From positions 1 through 47,550 of the forward strand of contig JAYVUK010000021.1 of assembly GCA_043787975.1 (NCBI GenBank): a stretch of DNA of 47,550 bases, given 5' to 3'. Every line of letters begins with the position of its first letter. Positions within the stretch are counted from its first letter, which is position 1. Both the position numbers and the translations under genes were made by a program. The notes beneath the pieces were generated by a model that saw only the letters and a program-made list of their open reading frames with translations, made no database searches and was not told the DNA's origin. Source of the DNA: JAPLDA01 sp043787975 (GTDB taxonomy: Bacteria > Bacteroidota > Bacteroidia > AKYH767-A > 2013-40CM-41-45). Below, piece by piece: positions 1 through 8,476 of this stretch.

Positions 1-557
1 CCGTCACAACTGTTCACGCTGATCGTTCTTGTGGTATTGATACAAGTGATCGGTCCGTTGTTGCTACAGTTCGCTGCAGGTGGAGTGATGTCTGTGGCAA
101 GTGTAGTTGAACAGGTTGCAGTACATCCGTTTACTGTATTCGTAACCGTTACTGTGTATGTTCCACCTGTACTTACTACAGGACACTGTGATGTAGATGT
201 AAATCCTGCAGGGCCTGTCCATGCATAACTTCTGCTGGCTGCTCCGTCACAACTATTTACGCTGATCGTCCTTGTGGTATTGGTACAAGTGATCGGTCCG
301 TTGTTAGAGCAGTTTGCTGCCGGTGGAGTGATATCCGTTGCAAGGGTAGTTGAACATGTGGCAGTACATCCGTTTACTGTATTGGTAACCGTTACTGTGT
401 ATGTTCCACCTGTTCCTACTACAGGACATTGTGAAGTCGATGTAAATCCTGCTGGGCCTGTCCATGCATAACTTCTGTTCGCTGCTCCGTCACAACTGTT
501 TACGCTGATCGTTCTTGTTGTATTGGTACAAGTGATCGGTCCGTTGTTGCTGCAGTT
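1..557 (-). repeat. 243-bp tandem repeats coding 81-aa Ig-like modules
   Basis: Two full copies (557-315 and 314-72) and the start of a third (71-1) follow each other with an exact 243-bp period. They differ by only scattered, mostly silent changes (for example GCGAACAGA versus GCCAGCAGA). The array continues past the window edge, so the copy number is unknown. High DNA identity points to recent expansion or gene conversion. Confidence 0.9.
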
Positions 558-2417
558 CGCAGTTGGAGGAGTAGTATTTCCGGTTACTTGTACAGTGGTT
601 CTAGCTGTACAGCCGCCGTTTAGGGAAACTGAAAGTTGGTAATATCCTGTAGTACTAACTAAAACGCAAGGATCAGCAGGTGCATTCATGCAAGGCATGC
701 CTACAAAAGACGCACTGTCTGCTGTGGCACTTGGTCCCTGCCAGCAATATGTAATAGTACCAGGCTGTGATATCGCAACGCTGTCAACACAAAGATTTGC
801 AGTTGGATGAGCACAGTCGAGAGCCCTGTTATGGGCGTATGGTATAATGGTAGTAAAGTTTCCAAATTGGAATGGTCCCGCATAATCTTTTAATTCAGAA
901 GTTACAGACGCAGAAGAACGTGTTTTCACTAACAGGTTTCCAAAAAGCGCCTGGCAGCTTCCACCACCACCACCACCGATGGTCGGATTCTGGATATCAA
1001 GTCCTGCTTTGGAGAAGTTCATTCCAATTTCAATTCCCTGGAGTTGTTCAATGTTGTTATCAAAATTTCCACTGATCATGCTTCCGTAAGGAGGCCCAAG
1101 GGTTGCATCTTCAGCGGCAGTTCCAAGAGGAGAATGATACACGTTTACCCTTGCCCAAAGTATCGTATCATTAGTACGAGGAAAAATTCGGATATAACCA
1201 AATGGCGCGGTACTCGAGTTATTAAAGAAATAATCAGCTCCACCACCAAAAGGATTCGAAACTGAAGTTGCACCACTGTTCGTCGTAAAGTTAAACAACC
1301 TGGTTGGAATCTGGTTGTATTGTGAAATGGTAAAATTCGTAGCCGGGTTAGGGCCTACGTGAGCTGTGTCTGACCATACCCAGATCCTGACATCAGGTCT
1401 TGTACCTCCGCACTCATAGTCAACCGCAATAAGAACGTCACCTGGCTGCACAGCAGCACCGGTAAGAGTACTGTGTCTGCCGGCAGTGTGACCGCTATCA
1501 GGACCACAGAACAATACAGAAGAGTTTATATTTCCTGCAGGGTGATGCAAATATGTATTTGCGCCTGCTGCTGCACCGTCATAACATATATTTCTCAACA
1601 ACTCAAAATCAAGGTGATTATCCCCGTTTGCACTCATAGTAGATGCAAATGCGTATCCCCACAACGTTGAATCAGCCGGAGCAAGATCTGCATTACGGCG
1701 AATGTGAGCTCCTACGTCTACGATGTCATTTTTCTGAGGCACACCAGCAACGCCCATGCACCATGTTTTAGGATTGTCACTGTTTTTATCTGAGGTAGCA
1801 CAGAATGCACTACTATCTATAGCAGCTGCAATCGCGTTATGATCCCTGAAGAATAAGGCATCCAGCAAAATAGTTGCATGTCCCCCATAAATTTCAGGAG
1901 TGAAATTAGGATATGCCAAACGTGGCGTGACAGGAAGAATATTATTCTTACAAACAGCATTATTTCCACAGGCCAATAACTGGGCTCTGAAAGCTCCCAT
2001 ACCGGTTGTATCAATCACACCGATACCGTTACTTAAAACACACGGAGGCAATCCCGGAATACAAGGTCCGATAGGAATCCCAGCCGGTCCGAACCAGTCA
2101 TCCGAAGTAAGCACCTGAGCCGGGCTGTAATTTGGAGTTGGAAAAGTAGGAGCCCCGTTGCAGTTAGAGTTTCCCACAATTGGAGGGAACTGAACACTGT
2201 TAGCATGCAAGTCCGCGTCAATACCAAAGTTGGCCTTGATATCGGTAGATTGCACAGCTGTGCTGATCTGCGCACTTGCTGAAAATGAAAACGCACCTTG
2301 AAGAATAAAAATAATCAAAGCGCATCTAAATAATGAAAGCCATAGTGAGGCTTTCCTGGTTGCCAATGGCTGTCCATTGCTGCAACACGTTTCTTGAAGT
2401 AAACTTCCTTGTTTCAT
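1..2417 (-). CDS. Repeat adhesin / T9SS-type surface protein (3' end beyond window)
   Basis: One continuous minus-strand frame runs from ATG at 2415-2417 off the left edge, at least 805 codons without a stop. A long N-terminus with a hydrophobic stretch (residues about 28-48, ending FSASA before QIS) looks like a signal peptide. A unique domain of about 570 residues follows, rich in Cys, Asn and Gly, with a run of six glycines (IGGGGGGS). Then come near-identical 81-residue Ig/PKD- or SprB-like repeats containing AWTGPAGFTSTSQCPV and GTYTVTVTNTVNGCTATC. Each repeat carries several cysteines. The architecture is typical of giant Bacteroidota cell-surface or gliding adhesins exported by type IX secretion. 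The sorting domain would lie outside the window, so export by T9SS is inference. The reading frame is certain; the family name is a moderate call. Confidence 0.85.
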   Translation of the reverse strand, partial: MKQGSLLQETCCSNGQPLATRKASLWLSLFRCALIIFILQGAFSFSASAQISTAVQSTDIKANFGIDADLHANSVQFPPIVGNSNCNGAPTFPTPNYSPAQVLTSDDWFGPAGIPIGPCIPGLPPCVLSNGIGVIDTTGMGAFRAQLLACGNNAVCKNNILPVTPRLAYPNFTPEIYGGHATILLDALFFRDHNAIAAAIDSSAFCATSDKNSDNPKTWCMGVAGVPQKNDIVDVGAHIRRNADLAPADSTLWGYAFASTMSANGDNHLDFELLRNICYDGAAAGANTYLHHPAGNINSSVLFCGPDSGHTAGRHSTLTGAAVQPGDVLIAVDYECGGTRPDVRIWVWSDTAHVGPNPATNFTISQYNQIPTRLFNFTTNSGATSVSNPFGGGADYFFNNSSTAPFGYIRIFPRTNDTILWARVNVYHSPLGTAAEDATLGPPYGSMISGNFDNNIEQLQGIEIGMNFSKAGLDIQNPTIGGGGGGSCQALFGNLLVKTRSSASVTSELKDYAGPFQFGNFTTIIPYAHNRALDCAHPTANLCVDSVAISQPGTITYCWQGPSATADSASFVGMPCMNAPADPCVLVSTTGYYQLSVSLNGGCTARTTVQVTGNTTPPTANCSNNGPITCTNTTRTISVNSCDGAANRSYAWTGPAGFTSTSQCPVVGTGGTYTVTVTNTVNGCTATCSTTLATDITPPAANCSNNGPITCTNTTRTISVNSCDGAASRSYAWTGPAGFTSTSQCPVVSTGGTYTVTVTNTVNGCTATCSTTLATDITPPAANCSNNGPITCINTTRTISVNSCD

Positions 2418-2736
2418 GTTATTGTTGTTTAGGTTTAGATAAATTTTTGTTTTATGCGTTTTAAGTAAATTATATAAAATATAAATTGATTTTCGATTAA
2501 AACAGCGCACAAACTGAAGCGTGCACTAATTATGGCTTATTTTAGAATTTGGAATGCAACATTATGAATTTTAATTTTTCTGCACAATAGTTCAACAAAA
2601 AAAGCAATAACATTTTGGCTAACGGCATAAAAAACTTGGTGAATAATATATTGTGTAGTGAATTAGAGATATTATTGCGCAAAATTATAAAAGACATCTT
2701 AAAAGTCATCATTAAATTATCAACAATAAGTTTAAT
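2418..2736. other. AT-rich divergent intergenic region
   Basis: This stretch of about 320 bp separates the adhesin (leftward) from a small membrane-protein gene (rightward). It is very AT-rich and must hold both promoters. I see no convincing TAnnTTTG box at a good distance, no RNA gene and no coding frame. Confidence 0.5.
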
Positions 2737-2943
2737 ATGAATAACAGCAGGCGGATCTTTATCATTGTAGCTTCGGTATTACTGGGTACTTTTCTCTCAT
2801 TCCTCTTGTTGAAAAGCCGCATGGGAACCTTGAAACCGAATGACTTATTTCAACTCGGGTTTAATTTTTTATTTGCCGTTGCAATCGTCATCGGAATCGG
2901 AATTGTGTTCAAAAAAATGAACAAGGATAAACCAAAAGAGTGA
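2737..2943 (+). CDS. Small two-helix membrane protein
   Basis: A 68-residue protein with two hydrophobic helices, about residues 7-25 (IFIIVASVLLGTFLSFLLL) and 42-58 (FNFLFAVAIVIGIGIVF), joined by a short polar loop. The C-terminal tail is lysine-rich (KKMNKDKPKE), suggesting a cytoplasmic end. I do not recognise a family. It stands alone between the adhesin and tyrS. The amino-acid pattern is that of a real membrane protein rather than a chance frame, but the size leaves doubt. Confidence 0.55.
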   Translation: MNNSRRIFIIVASVLLGTFLSFLLLKSRMGTLKPNDLFQLGFNFLFAVAIVIGIGIVFKKMNKDKPKE

Positions 2944-3012
2944 GGAATAGTGGACAGTTAATCGTTGATTGCAGTTTTCTAAGATGGGATTCTTTCGGGC
3001 TGCAATTGCACT

Positions 3013-4296
3013 TTATAAAAATTTTACCAGGTAGTAATTCTTCTTGCCTTTCTGAGCAAGCAGGTATTTCCCACTAAGCAATTGGCTTGAAGTAACAGAA
3101 AAATTCAGGTCCTCCACTTTTGTTTTGTTAATAAAAACCCCACCACCCTGGATCATTTTTTTTGCTTCCCCGCGCGAAGAAAAAATTTGCGTTTTGTCAG
3201 AAAAAAATTCAACCACATTAATGCCGATTTCCAATTCTGTTTTTCCGATTTCAACCTGGGGTACTCCTTCAAAGACCGAAAGCAAATCTTCTTCTGATAA
3301 ATTACTTAACGCTTCTGCCGTGCCTTTTCCAAAAAGGATTTCAGATGCCTCCGTTGCTGCGTCATAGTCTTCTTGTGAATGAACACGTATGGTTATTTCC
3401 TTTGCCAACGCCTTCTGAAGCAGGCGGGAATGCGGGGCTTCCGTATGTTGTTCTTCCAATGCTTCAATTTCTTCTTTATCCATCAACGTAAAAATGCGGA
3501 TGTACTTTTTTGAATCTTCATCGGAAGCGTTTAACCAGAACTGGTAAAATTTATAAGGCGAGGTTCTCTTTGTATCGAGCCAGACATTCCCGCTTTCCGT
3601 TTTTCCGAATTTAGTTCCATCCGCTTTTTTAATCAGCGGAGTTGTCAAAGCAAATGCTTCACCTCCATCCTTTCTCCGGATAAGTTCTGTTCCCGTCACA
3701 ATATTTCCCCACTGATCGGAACCACCCATCTGCAACTTAATACCACGATGCTTCCAGAGGTAATAAAAATCATAACCCTGAACCAACTGATACGAAAACT
3801 CAGTAAACGACATCCCGGTTTCGAAACGGCTTTTCACAGAGTCTTTTGCCATCATATAATTGATGGTAATATGTTTACCGACATCACGGATGAATTCCAG
3901 AAGCGAAAACCCCTTAAACCAATCGTAGTTATTCACAATCTCTGCACCATTGGTCTTACTACTGAAGTCCAGAAATTTTTCCAATTGTTTTTTCTGACAA
4001 GTAAGATTGTGTTGAAGAATCTCTTCGCTCAATAAATTGCGTTCATCAGATTTACCGGAAGGATCCCCCACCATGCCTGTAGCTCCACCAACCAGCGCAA
4101 TAGGTTTATGCCCGCATTGCTGAAAGTGAAGCAGTATCATTACCTGTACAAGGTTGCCAACACCGAGCGAATCGGCAGTCGGATCAAAACCAATGTAACC
4201 GCTCACCATTTCTTTGTTCAGCAACTCTTCTGTACCCGGCATGATGTCCTGCAACATGCCACGCCATTTCAACTCTTCAACAAAATTCTTTTTCAC
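3013..4296 (-). CDS. tyrS: Tyrosyl-tRNA synthetase
   Basis: Charges tRNA-Tyr with tyrosine in the cytoplasm. At 427 aa it is full length. The class I Rossmann core carries ALVGGATGMVGDPSGKSDER (about residues 63-82), the tyrosine-site segment QLVQGYDF, QMGGSDQWGN and the KMSKS-equivalent KFGKTE. An S4 RNA-binding domain forms the C-terminus (SSRGEAKKMIQGGGVFINKT). The start is GTG at 4294-4296, placed a short leader behind a good -7 box. An oddity is that the HIGH signature, H-I-G-H in most TyrRS, reads G-V-G-N (DPTADSLGVGNLVQV), so its first histidine is a glycine. Everything else fits a working enzyme, and the family assignment is secure. Confidence 0.96.
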   Translation of the reverse strand: MKKNFVEELKWRGMLQDIMPGTEELLNKEMVSGYIGFDPTADSLGVGNLVQVMILLHFQQCGHKPIALVGGATGMVGDPSGKSDERNLLSEEILQHNLTCQKKQLEKFLDFSSKTNGAEIVNNYDWFKGFSLLEFIRDVGKHITINYMMAKDSVKSRFETGMSFTEFSYQLVQGYDFYYLWKHRGIKLQMGGSDQWGNIVTGTELIRRKDGGEAFALTTPLIKKADGTKFGKTESGNVWLDTKRTSPYKFYQFWLNASDEDSKKYIRIFTLMDKEEIEALEEQHTEAPHSRLLQKALAKEITIRVHSQEDYDAATEASEILFGKGTAEALSNLSEEDLLSVFEGVPQVEIGKTELEIGINVVEFFSDKTQIFSSRGEAKKMIQGGGVFINKTKVEDLNFSVTSSQLLSGKYLLAQKGKKNYYLVKFL

Positions 4297-4313
4297 AAAT
4301 AGAATTTTTTTGC

Positions 4314-4321
4314 CAAAGATA
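4314..4321 (-). promoter_or_regulatory. -7 box TATCTTTG for tyrS
   Basis: On the minus strand this reads TATCTTTG, a perfect match to the Bacteroidota TAnnTTTG element, 17 nt upstream of the tyrS GTG. No TTG is seen at the usual -33 spacing. Confidence 0.55.
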
Positions 4322-4352
4322 ACTCAATTAGCGAATTAGATAATTTGAAAAT

Positions 4353-4385
4353 TTGAAAATGAAAAAAAATTTGTAGATACATTTG
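4353..4385 (+). promoter_or_regulatory. Promoter of the SDR gene (TTG-N22-TACATTTG)
   Basis: TTG at 4353-4355, a 22-nt spacer and TACATTTG at 4378-4385 match the Bacteroidota -33/-7 pattern. The gene starts 35 nt further on at 4421. Confidence 0.55.
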
Positions 4386-4420
4386 CCCAATTAACGAATT
4401 ATCAAATTACAAATTACAAC

Positions 4421-5443
4421 ATGATTCTTGTTACAGGAGGAACGGGTTTAGTGGGCTCGCAGCTTTTATTTGACCTGGCCAAAGCAGGAAACAACATTCG
4501 CGCACTGAAAAGAAACACGAGCACGATGACGGTTGTGAACAGAATTTTTCGCCGCCATGAAAATCTCCTGAAGCAAATAGAATGGATGGATGGCGACGTG
4601 ACCGATTTGTTTTCTCTTGAAGATGCGTTTCTTGATGTAAGACAAGTTTATCATTGTGCTGCACTGGTTTCATTTCTTCGTGCTGATTTCAAACGCATGA
4701 TGAAAATAAACACAGAAGGAACTGCCAACATGGTAAACACCGCGTTAGAATCAGGCGTTGATCGATTCTGTTATGTCAGTTCAACGGCTTCGTTGGGAAG
4801 ATCCGAAGAAAATAAAATGCTCACGGAAACCAGTGTCTGGAAAACTTCTAAAAATAATTCAGGCTATGCAATCAGCAAGTACGGAGCGGAGCGTGAAGTG
4901 TGGAGAGGAATGGAAGAAGGGCTGAATGCGTTCATTGTAAACCCTTCCATTATTATTGGTGCCGGAGATTTGCATGGTGGAAGCACGGCGTTGTTCGGTG
5001 AAGTGTGGAAAGGATTACCGTTTTACCCGACCGGCTCATCCGGCTTTGTTGACGTGCGGGATGTTACCTCATCCATGATTCAGTTGATGCAAAAAAATAT
5101 ACCGGGCGAAAAATTTATCATCAGTGCTGAAAACATTTCATACCGCGACGTGATTAATTTTATGGCCGATGGCTTTGGTAAATCGAGACCAACCATTCGG
5201 GTAGGAATTGTATTAAGTGAAATCGGCTGGAGAGTGGAGCGTGCAAGAAAATATTTCAGTAAAACAAAACCGATGATCACAAAAGAAACAGCGCGCAACG
5301 GGCAACATACCTGGAATTATTCAAATCAAAAAATAAAAACAGTGCTGGGGATTGAATTCATCCCGGTAAAAGATGCTGTAAAAAATGTATGTGATATCTT
5401 CTTGAAAGAATCAAAGAGCAAAACACCGGCTACCGGCAATTGA
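4421..5443 (+). CDS. NAD(P)-dependent epimerase/dehydratase-like SDR
   Basis: A 340-residue extended short-chain dehydrogenase/reductase. The N-terminus MILVTGGTGLVGSQL holds the TGxxGxxG dinucleotide-binding motif. The acidic DGDVTD and the segment YHCAALVSF follow. The catalytic serine region is CYVSSTASLG and the YxxxK pair is in SGYAISKYGAE. The sequence resembles the dihydroflavonol-4-reductase/3-beta-HSD-like SDRs common in Bacteroidota. The substrate cannot be read from sequence; nucleotide sugars or hydroxy-ketones are possible. It converges with the DUF4296 gene, with only 1 bp between their ends. Family call is firm, substrate unknown. Confidence 0.9.
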   Translation: MILVTGGTGLVGSQLLFDLAKAGNNIRALKRNTSTMTVVNRIFRRHENLLKQIEWMDGDVTDLFSLEDAFLDVRQVYHCAALVSFLRADFKRMMKINTEGTANMVNTALESGVDRFCYVSSTASLGRSEENKMLTETSVWKTSKNNSGYAISKYGAEREVWRGMEEGLNAFIVNPSIIIGAGDLHGGSTALFGEVWKGLPFYPTGSSGFVDVRDVTSSMIQLMQKNIPGEKFIISAENISYRDVINFMADGFGKSRPTIRVGIVLSEIGWRVERARKYFSKTKPMITKETARNGQHTWNYSNQKIKTVLGIEFIPVKDAVKNVCDIFLKESKSKTPATGN

Positions 5444-5444
5444 T

Positions 5445-5807
5445 TTATTTCCGTTCGGATTCGCTTTGCTTCTTGCTTAACTCATTAATCACTTCAGCAT
5501 AAATTTCATCGAGCAGTTCAGGATGCGCAGTATAAAACTGCAGGCTGCTATCATACTTTTCCTTTGTAATATGATGAAGTTTGAAAATGGAAGACACGTA
5601 ATCGTTGATTGAGTAACGAAGAGAATCGCTCTGTTGATTAACACCAACGACTGCCTGTACAAGATGCATATCAACCAATACCGGAACCATTTCTGTTTTG
5701 GTGAGAATATTTTTCGGGGTATCAATTGGCTTATTCGAACACGAAAAAAGAATCAGTACCGCAAAGACACAAAGACACAAAGAAAATTTTTTGAAAAATA
5801 ATTTCAT
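5445..5807 (-). CDS. DUF4296 lipoprotein
   Basis: A 120-residue lipoprotein. The signal peptide ends in a lipobox (ILFSC), so the mature protein begins at a lipidated cysteine near residue 23. The body contains ILTKTEMVPVLVDMHLVQA and DYVSSIFKLHHITKEKYDSSLQFY-type helices characteristic of DUF4296 as I recall it. It starts 5 bp after the pyrC stop and is probably the last gene of a glycosyltransferase-pyrC-DUF4296 operon, an arrangement seen across Bacteroidota. Its function is unknown. The signal-peptide codons are partly made of a reiterated AAAGACAC sequence (about 5762-5781). Confidence 0.85.
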   Translation of the reverse strand: MKLFFKKFSLCLCVFAVLILFSCSNKPIDTPKNILTKTEMVPVLVDMHLVQAVVGVNQQSDSLRYSINDYVSSIFKLHHITKEKYDSSLQFYTAHPELLDEIYAEVINELSKKQSESERK

Positions 5808-5812
5808 GATTT

Positions 5813-7153
5813 TTAATTTGTGCGATCAAACAAAATTCTCTTTCCTTTTTCCGATTCATCAAATTCGCCATTGAAATAAACCGGGTGACCATTCACAAAC
5901 GTATGCGTCACGGACGATTTAAAAACCATTTCTTCAAACGGGCTCCATCCGCATTTGCTCAGGATGTTCCGCTGTTTCACTTTCCACGACCGTTTCAAAT
6001 CCACCAATGCAAGATCAGCCCAATACCCTTCACGGATAAACCCTCTTTCTTTTACCTGGAAACATTCGGCAACAGCGTGGCTCATCTTCTCTGCAATTTT
6101 TTCGAGCGATATTTTTTTCAGATGGTACAATTCAAGCATGGCAACCAATGCATGCTGCACCAGCGGTCCACCGGAAGGAGCGTTGAAATATGCCTGGTGT
6201 TTTTCTTCCAGTGTATGCGGGGCATGATCAGTCGCGATCACATCGATACGATTGTCAAGCAACCCTTTCAGCAATTCTTCCTTATCGTGTTTCGTTTTGA
6301 TCGCGGGATTCCATTTGATCAGCGTATCCAATTTCTCATAATCCTTTTCATCAAACCAAAGATGATGAATGCATGCTTCCGCCGTGATCCTTTTTTCCTT
6401 CAATGGAATTTCATTCGTGAACAAGTCCACTTCTTTTGCCGTGCTGATATGGAGAATGTGCAACCGCGTATTGAATTTTTTTGCCAGTGAAACTGCAAAC
6501 GAAGATGATTTGTAACAGGCCTCTTCGCTTCGTATCAACGGGTGAAATTTCATCGGAACATTTTCACCGTATTCTTTACGATATGCTTCGATATTTTTTT
6601 TAATCGTTTGTTCATCTTCGCAATGCACGGCGATGAGCATGGGTGACTTTGAAAATATTTTTTCGAGAACCGGTTTGTTATCAACCAGCATGTTCCCGGT
6701 TGAAGAACCCATGAAAATTTTTAGTCCGCACACCGTTGAAGAATTTGTTCTCAATACTTCCTCCAGGTTATCATTGGAAGCGCCCATGTAAAAAGAAAAA
6801 TTCGCGAGTGATTTTTGTGAAGCAATCTCATATTTTTCTTCCAGTAATTCCTGCGTCAACGTATTTGGAATTGTATTCGGCATTTCCATGAACGATGTAA
6901 TACCACCGGCAACAGCGGCTTTCGGCTCGGTGTATAAATCACCTTTGTGAGTTAAACCGGGTTCACGAAAATGAACCTGGTCATCGATCACGCCTGGAAA
7001 AAGATGTTTTCCTGTAGCATCAACAATTGCAGCAGAGTCAGAAGAAATGTCGGACGCAATTTTTTCAATCCTTCCGTCCTTAATCAACACATCTCCCTCA
7101 ACGATTTTTCCTTCGTTAACAATGCTTGCGTTTTTGATGAGGTAATTTTTCAA
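5813..7153 (-). CDS. pyrC: Dihydroorotase
   Basis: Third step of de novo pyrimidine synthesis: carbamoyl-aspartate to dihydroorotate. A 446-aa class I/allantoinase-type amidohydrolase. Visible landmarks: VIDDQVHFREPGLTHKGD (metal-site entry), MEMPNT, GLKIFMGSSTGN (with the expected carboxylated lysine), AVHCED, LHILHISTAKE and the strictly conserved ATDHAPHT. The usual HxH of this family reads Q-V-H here, which I believe is lineage-typical for Bacteroidota enzymes but removes one metal ligand. The start is TTG at 7151-7153. Likely co-transcribed with the upstream glycosyltransferase and the DUF4296 gene. Confidence 0.93.
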   Translation of the reverse strand: MKNYLIKNASIVNEGKIVEGDVLIKDGRIEKIASDISSDSAAIVDATGKHLFPGVIDDQVHFREPGLTHKGDLYTEPKAAVAGGITSFMEMPNTIPNTLTQELLEEKYEIASQKSLANFSFYMGASNDNLEEVLRTNSSTVCGLKIFMGSSTGNMLVDNKPVLEKIFSKSPMLIAVHCEDEQTIKKNIEAYRKEYGENVPMKFHPLIRSEEACYKSSSFAVSLAKKFNTRLHILHISTAKEVDLFTNEIPLKEKRITAEACIHHLWFDEKDYEKLDTLIKWNPAIKTKHDKEELLKGLLDNRIDVIATDHAPHTLEEKHQAYFNAPSGGPLVQHALVAMLELYHLKKISLEKIAEKMSHAVAECFQVKERGFIREGYWADLALVDLKRSWKVKQRNILSKCGWSPFEEMVFKSSVTHTFVNGHPVYFNGEFDESEKGKRILFDRTN

Positions 7154-7225
7154 GCAATTATTTTTAGATCTTCAACATAAAAAAAGTAACGATCACGCAC
7201 GAATTGGATAACAGTTAACAACTCG

Positions 7226-7969
7226 TCATTGACTTATCTTCTGATACTTTCTAAAAAAACTTTTCCATCGCATTTGCATCACACCAAGAATAGCTTCCTT
7301 AAAAATTCCTTTACTCATTTTGCTTGTACCTTCGGTACGATCCGTAAATACAATCGGCACTTCCACGATTTTAAAACCGTGTTTCCATGCCGTAAATTTC
7401 ATTTCAATCTGGAAAGCATAGCCGATAAATGTGATCTGATCGAGCTCAATGGTTTCAAGCACTCTTCGCTTGTAACATTTAAACCCGGCTGTCGTATCTT
7501 TAATTTTTATCCCGGTTACAATTCGAACATACACTGAAGCATAGTACGACATGATCACGCGACCAAGCGGCCAGTTCACCACATTGGCTCCTTTGATATA
7601 ACGTGAACCGATGGCAACATCTGCTCCGAGGATTGCACAGGCATCATACAAACGCAGCAAGTCATCCGGGTTGTGGGAAAAATCGCAATCCATTTCGAAG
7701 ATGTAATCGTATTGGTGTGCGATCGCCCATTTGAAACCGTGAATGTATGCTGTACCCAATCCCAATTTGCCTTTCCGCTCTTCAATAAAAAGTCCGCCAA
7801 AGGCGGATTCCTTTTGTAAATTTTTAACAATCGTTGCCGTACCATCGGGTGAACCATCATCAATGATGAGCACATGAAAATGATGAGGAAGCGAAAAAAT
7901 CTTCCGGATCATCTTTTCAACGTTTTCTTTTTCGTTGTAGGTTGGAATGATAATAAGTGAATCGCTCAC
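7226..7969 (-). CDS. Polyprenol-phosphate mannosyltransferase (GT2)
   Basis: A 247-residue family 2 glycosyltransferase of the dolichol-phosphate-mannose synthase type. It begins with SLIIIPTYNEKENVEKMI, followed by VLIIDDGSPDGT (nucleotide-sugar site), the DxD-like FEMDCDFSHNPDDLLRL, AIGSRYIKG and a late TSKMSKGIFKEAI segment. No membrane helices are obvious, so it probably acts at the inner face of the membrane, loading a sugar onto a polyprenyl phosphate for use by membrane transferases. The TMTC-like protein at 39.4 kb could be a user of such lipid-linked sugar (inference). The start codon is GTG at 7967-7969. It lies 72 bp upstream of pyrC. Confidence 0.9.
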   Translation of the reverse strand: MSDSLIIIPTYNEKENVEKMIRKIFSLPHHFHVLIIDDGSPDGTATIVKNLQKESAFGGLFIEERKGKLGLGTAYIHGFKWAIAHQYDYIFEMDCDFSHNPDDLLRLYDACAILGADVAIGSRYIKGANVVNWPLGRVIMSYYASVYVRIVTGIKIKDTTAGFKCYKRRVLETIELDQITFIGYAFQIEMKFTAWKHGFKIVEVPIVFTDRTEGTSKMSKGIFKEAILGVMQMRWKSFFRKYQKISQ

Positions 7970-8000
7970 AGTAAAAAATTTAAGTGACGAAGATAATGAA

Positions 8001-8438
8001 TCAAAGAATTCTTCTCACATAATTAATTTGACCCAGGTGATAATCAAAATGTGAAAGCAGGTGAACAAGAAAATATTCTGTCGTAACTTCTTTGGGAATA
8101 AAACTCTGCGGATAGATTTTCAGCAGATCATCTTCCGAAAGTTTGTCAAGTGTTGCACCTACAACGTCCTTTGCCTTTCGAATTTCTTCGATCAACTTTT
8201 CTTTTGAAATATTTTTTAAAGAAAATTCGGCATCGCGATTTCTTGCATAACCCGTCTTCCCTAACTCTGCTCCAATGAAGTGCTGAAGATTCCCGCACAG
8301 GTGAAGACAAAGATTTCCTGCACTGTTTTTAATTTCACCTGAAGTTTTCCAAATCAATTGTTCATCCGGAAAAGATTTTATCTCCTCTTCCAATTTCACA
8401 ATCTCTCTTAGTAGAATTTCTTTAATTGTTTCTATCAT
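8001..8438 (-). CDS. DinB-superfamily protein (DUF1572-like)
   Basis: A 145-residue all-helical protein of the DinB/YfiT superfamily. It has the metal-site histidine pattern: a His in GNLQHFIG in the second helix and a HLLSHFDYHLGQ cluster near the C-terminus, where the last two histidines normally complete the site. Members bind a divalent metal and some act as thiol transferases; the role of this one cannot be told. It sits between the glycosyltransferase and acs on the same strand but has 38 bp of its own upstream region, so it may be expressed independently. Confidence 0.8.
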   Translation of the reverse strand: MIETIKEILLREIVKLEEEIKSFPDEQLIWKTSGEIKNSAGNLCLHLCGNLQHFIGAELGKTGYARNRDAEFSLKNISKEKLIEEIRKAKDVVGATLDKLSEDDLLKIYPQSFIPKEVTTEYFLVHLLSHFDYHLGQINYVRRIL

Positions 8439-8476
8439 ACCATGCTTTCAAATTATCACATTAGCTAATTATCACA

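Noticed and set aside
31..471. Two plus-strand 65-aa open frames with similar sequence
   Set aside because: They are antisense shadows of the 243-bp adhesin repeats; the minus frame is open for the full 2.4 kb and begins with a signal peptide.
1..557. Long tandem repeats as possible CRISPR or integron cassettes
   Set aside because: The period is 243 bp, in frame and coding throughout.
5885..6490. 201-aa plus-strand open frame
   Set aside because: Lies wholly antisense to pyrC, whose catalytic motifs are intact; composition is Phe/His-rich as expected for a shadow.
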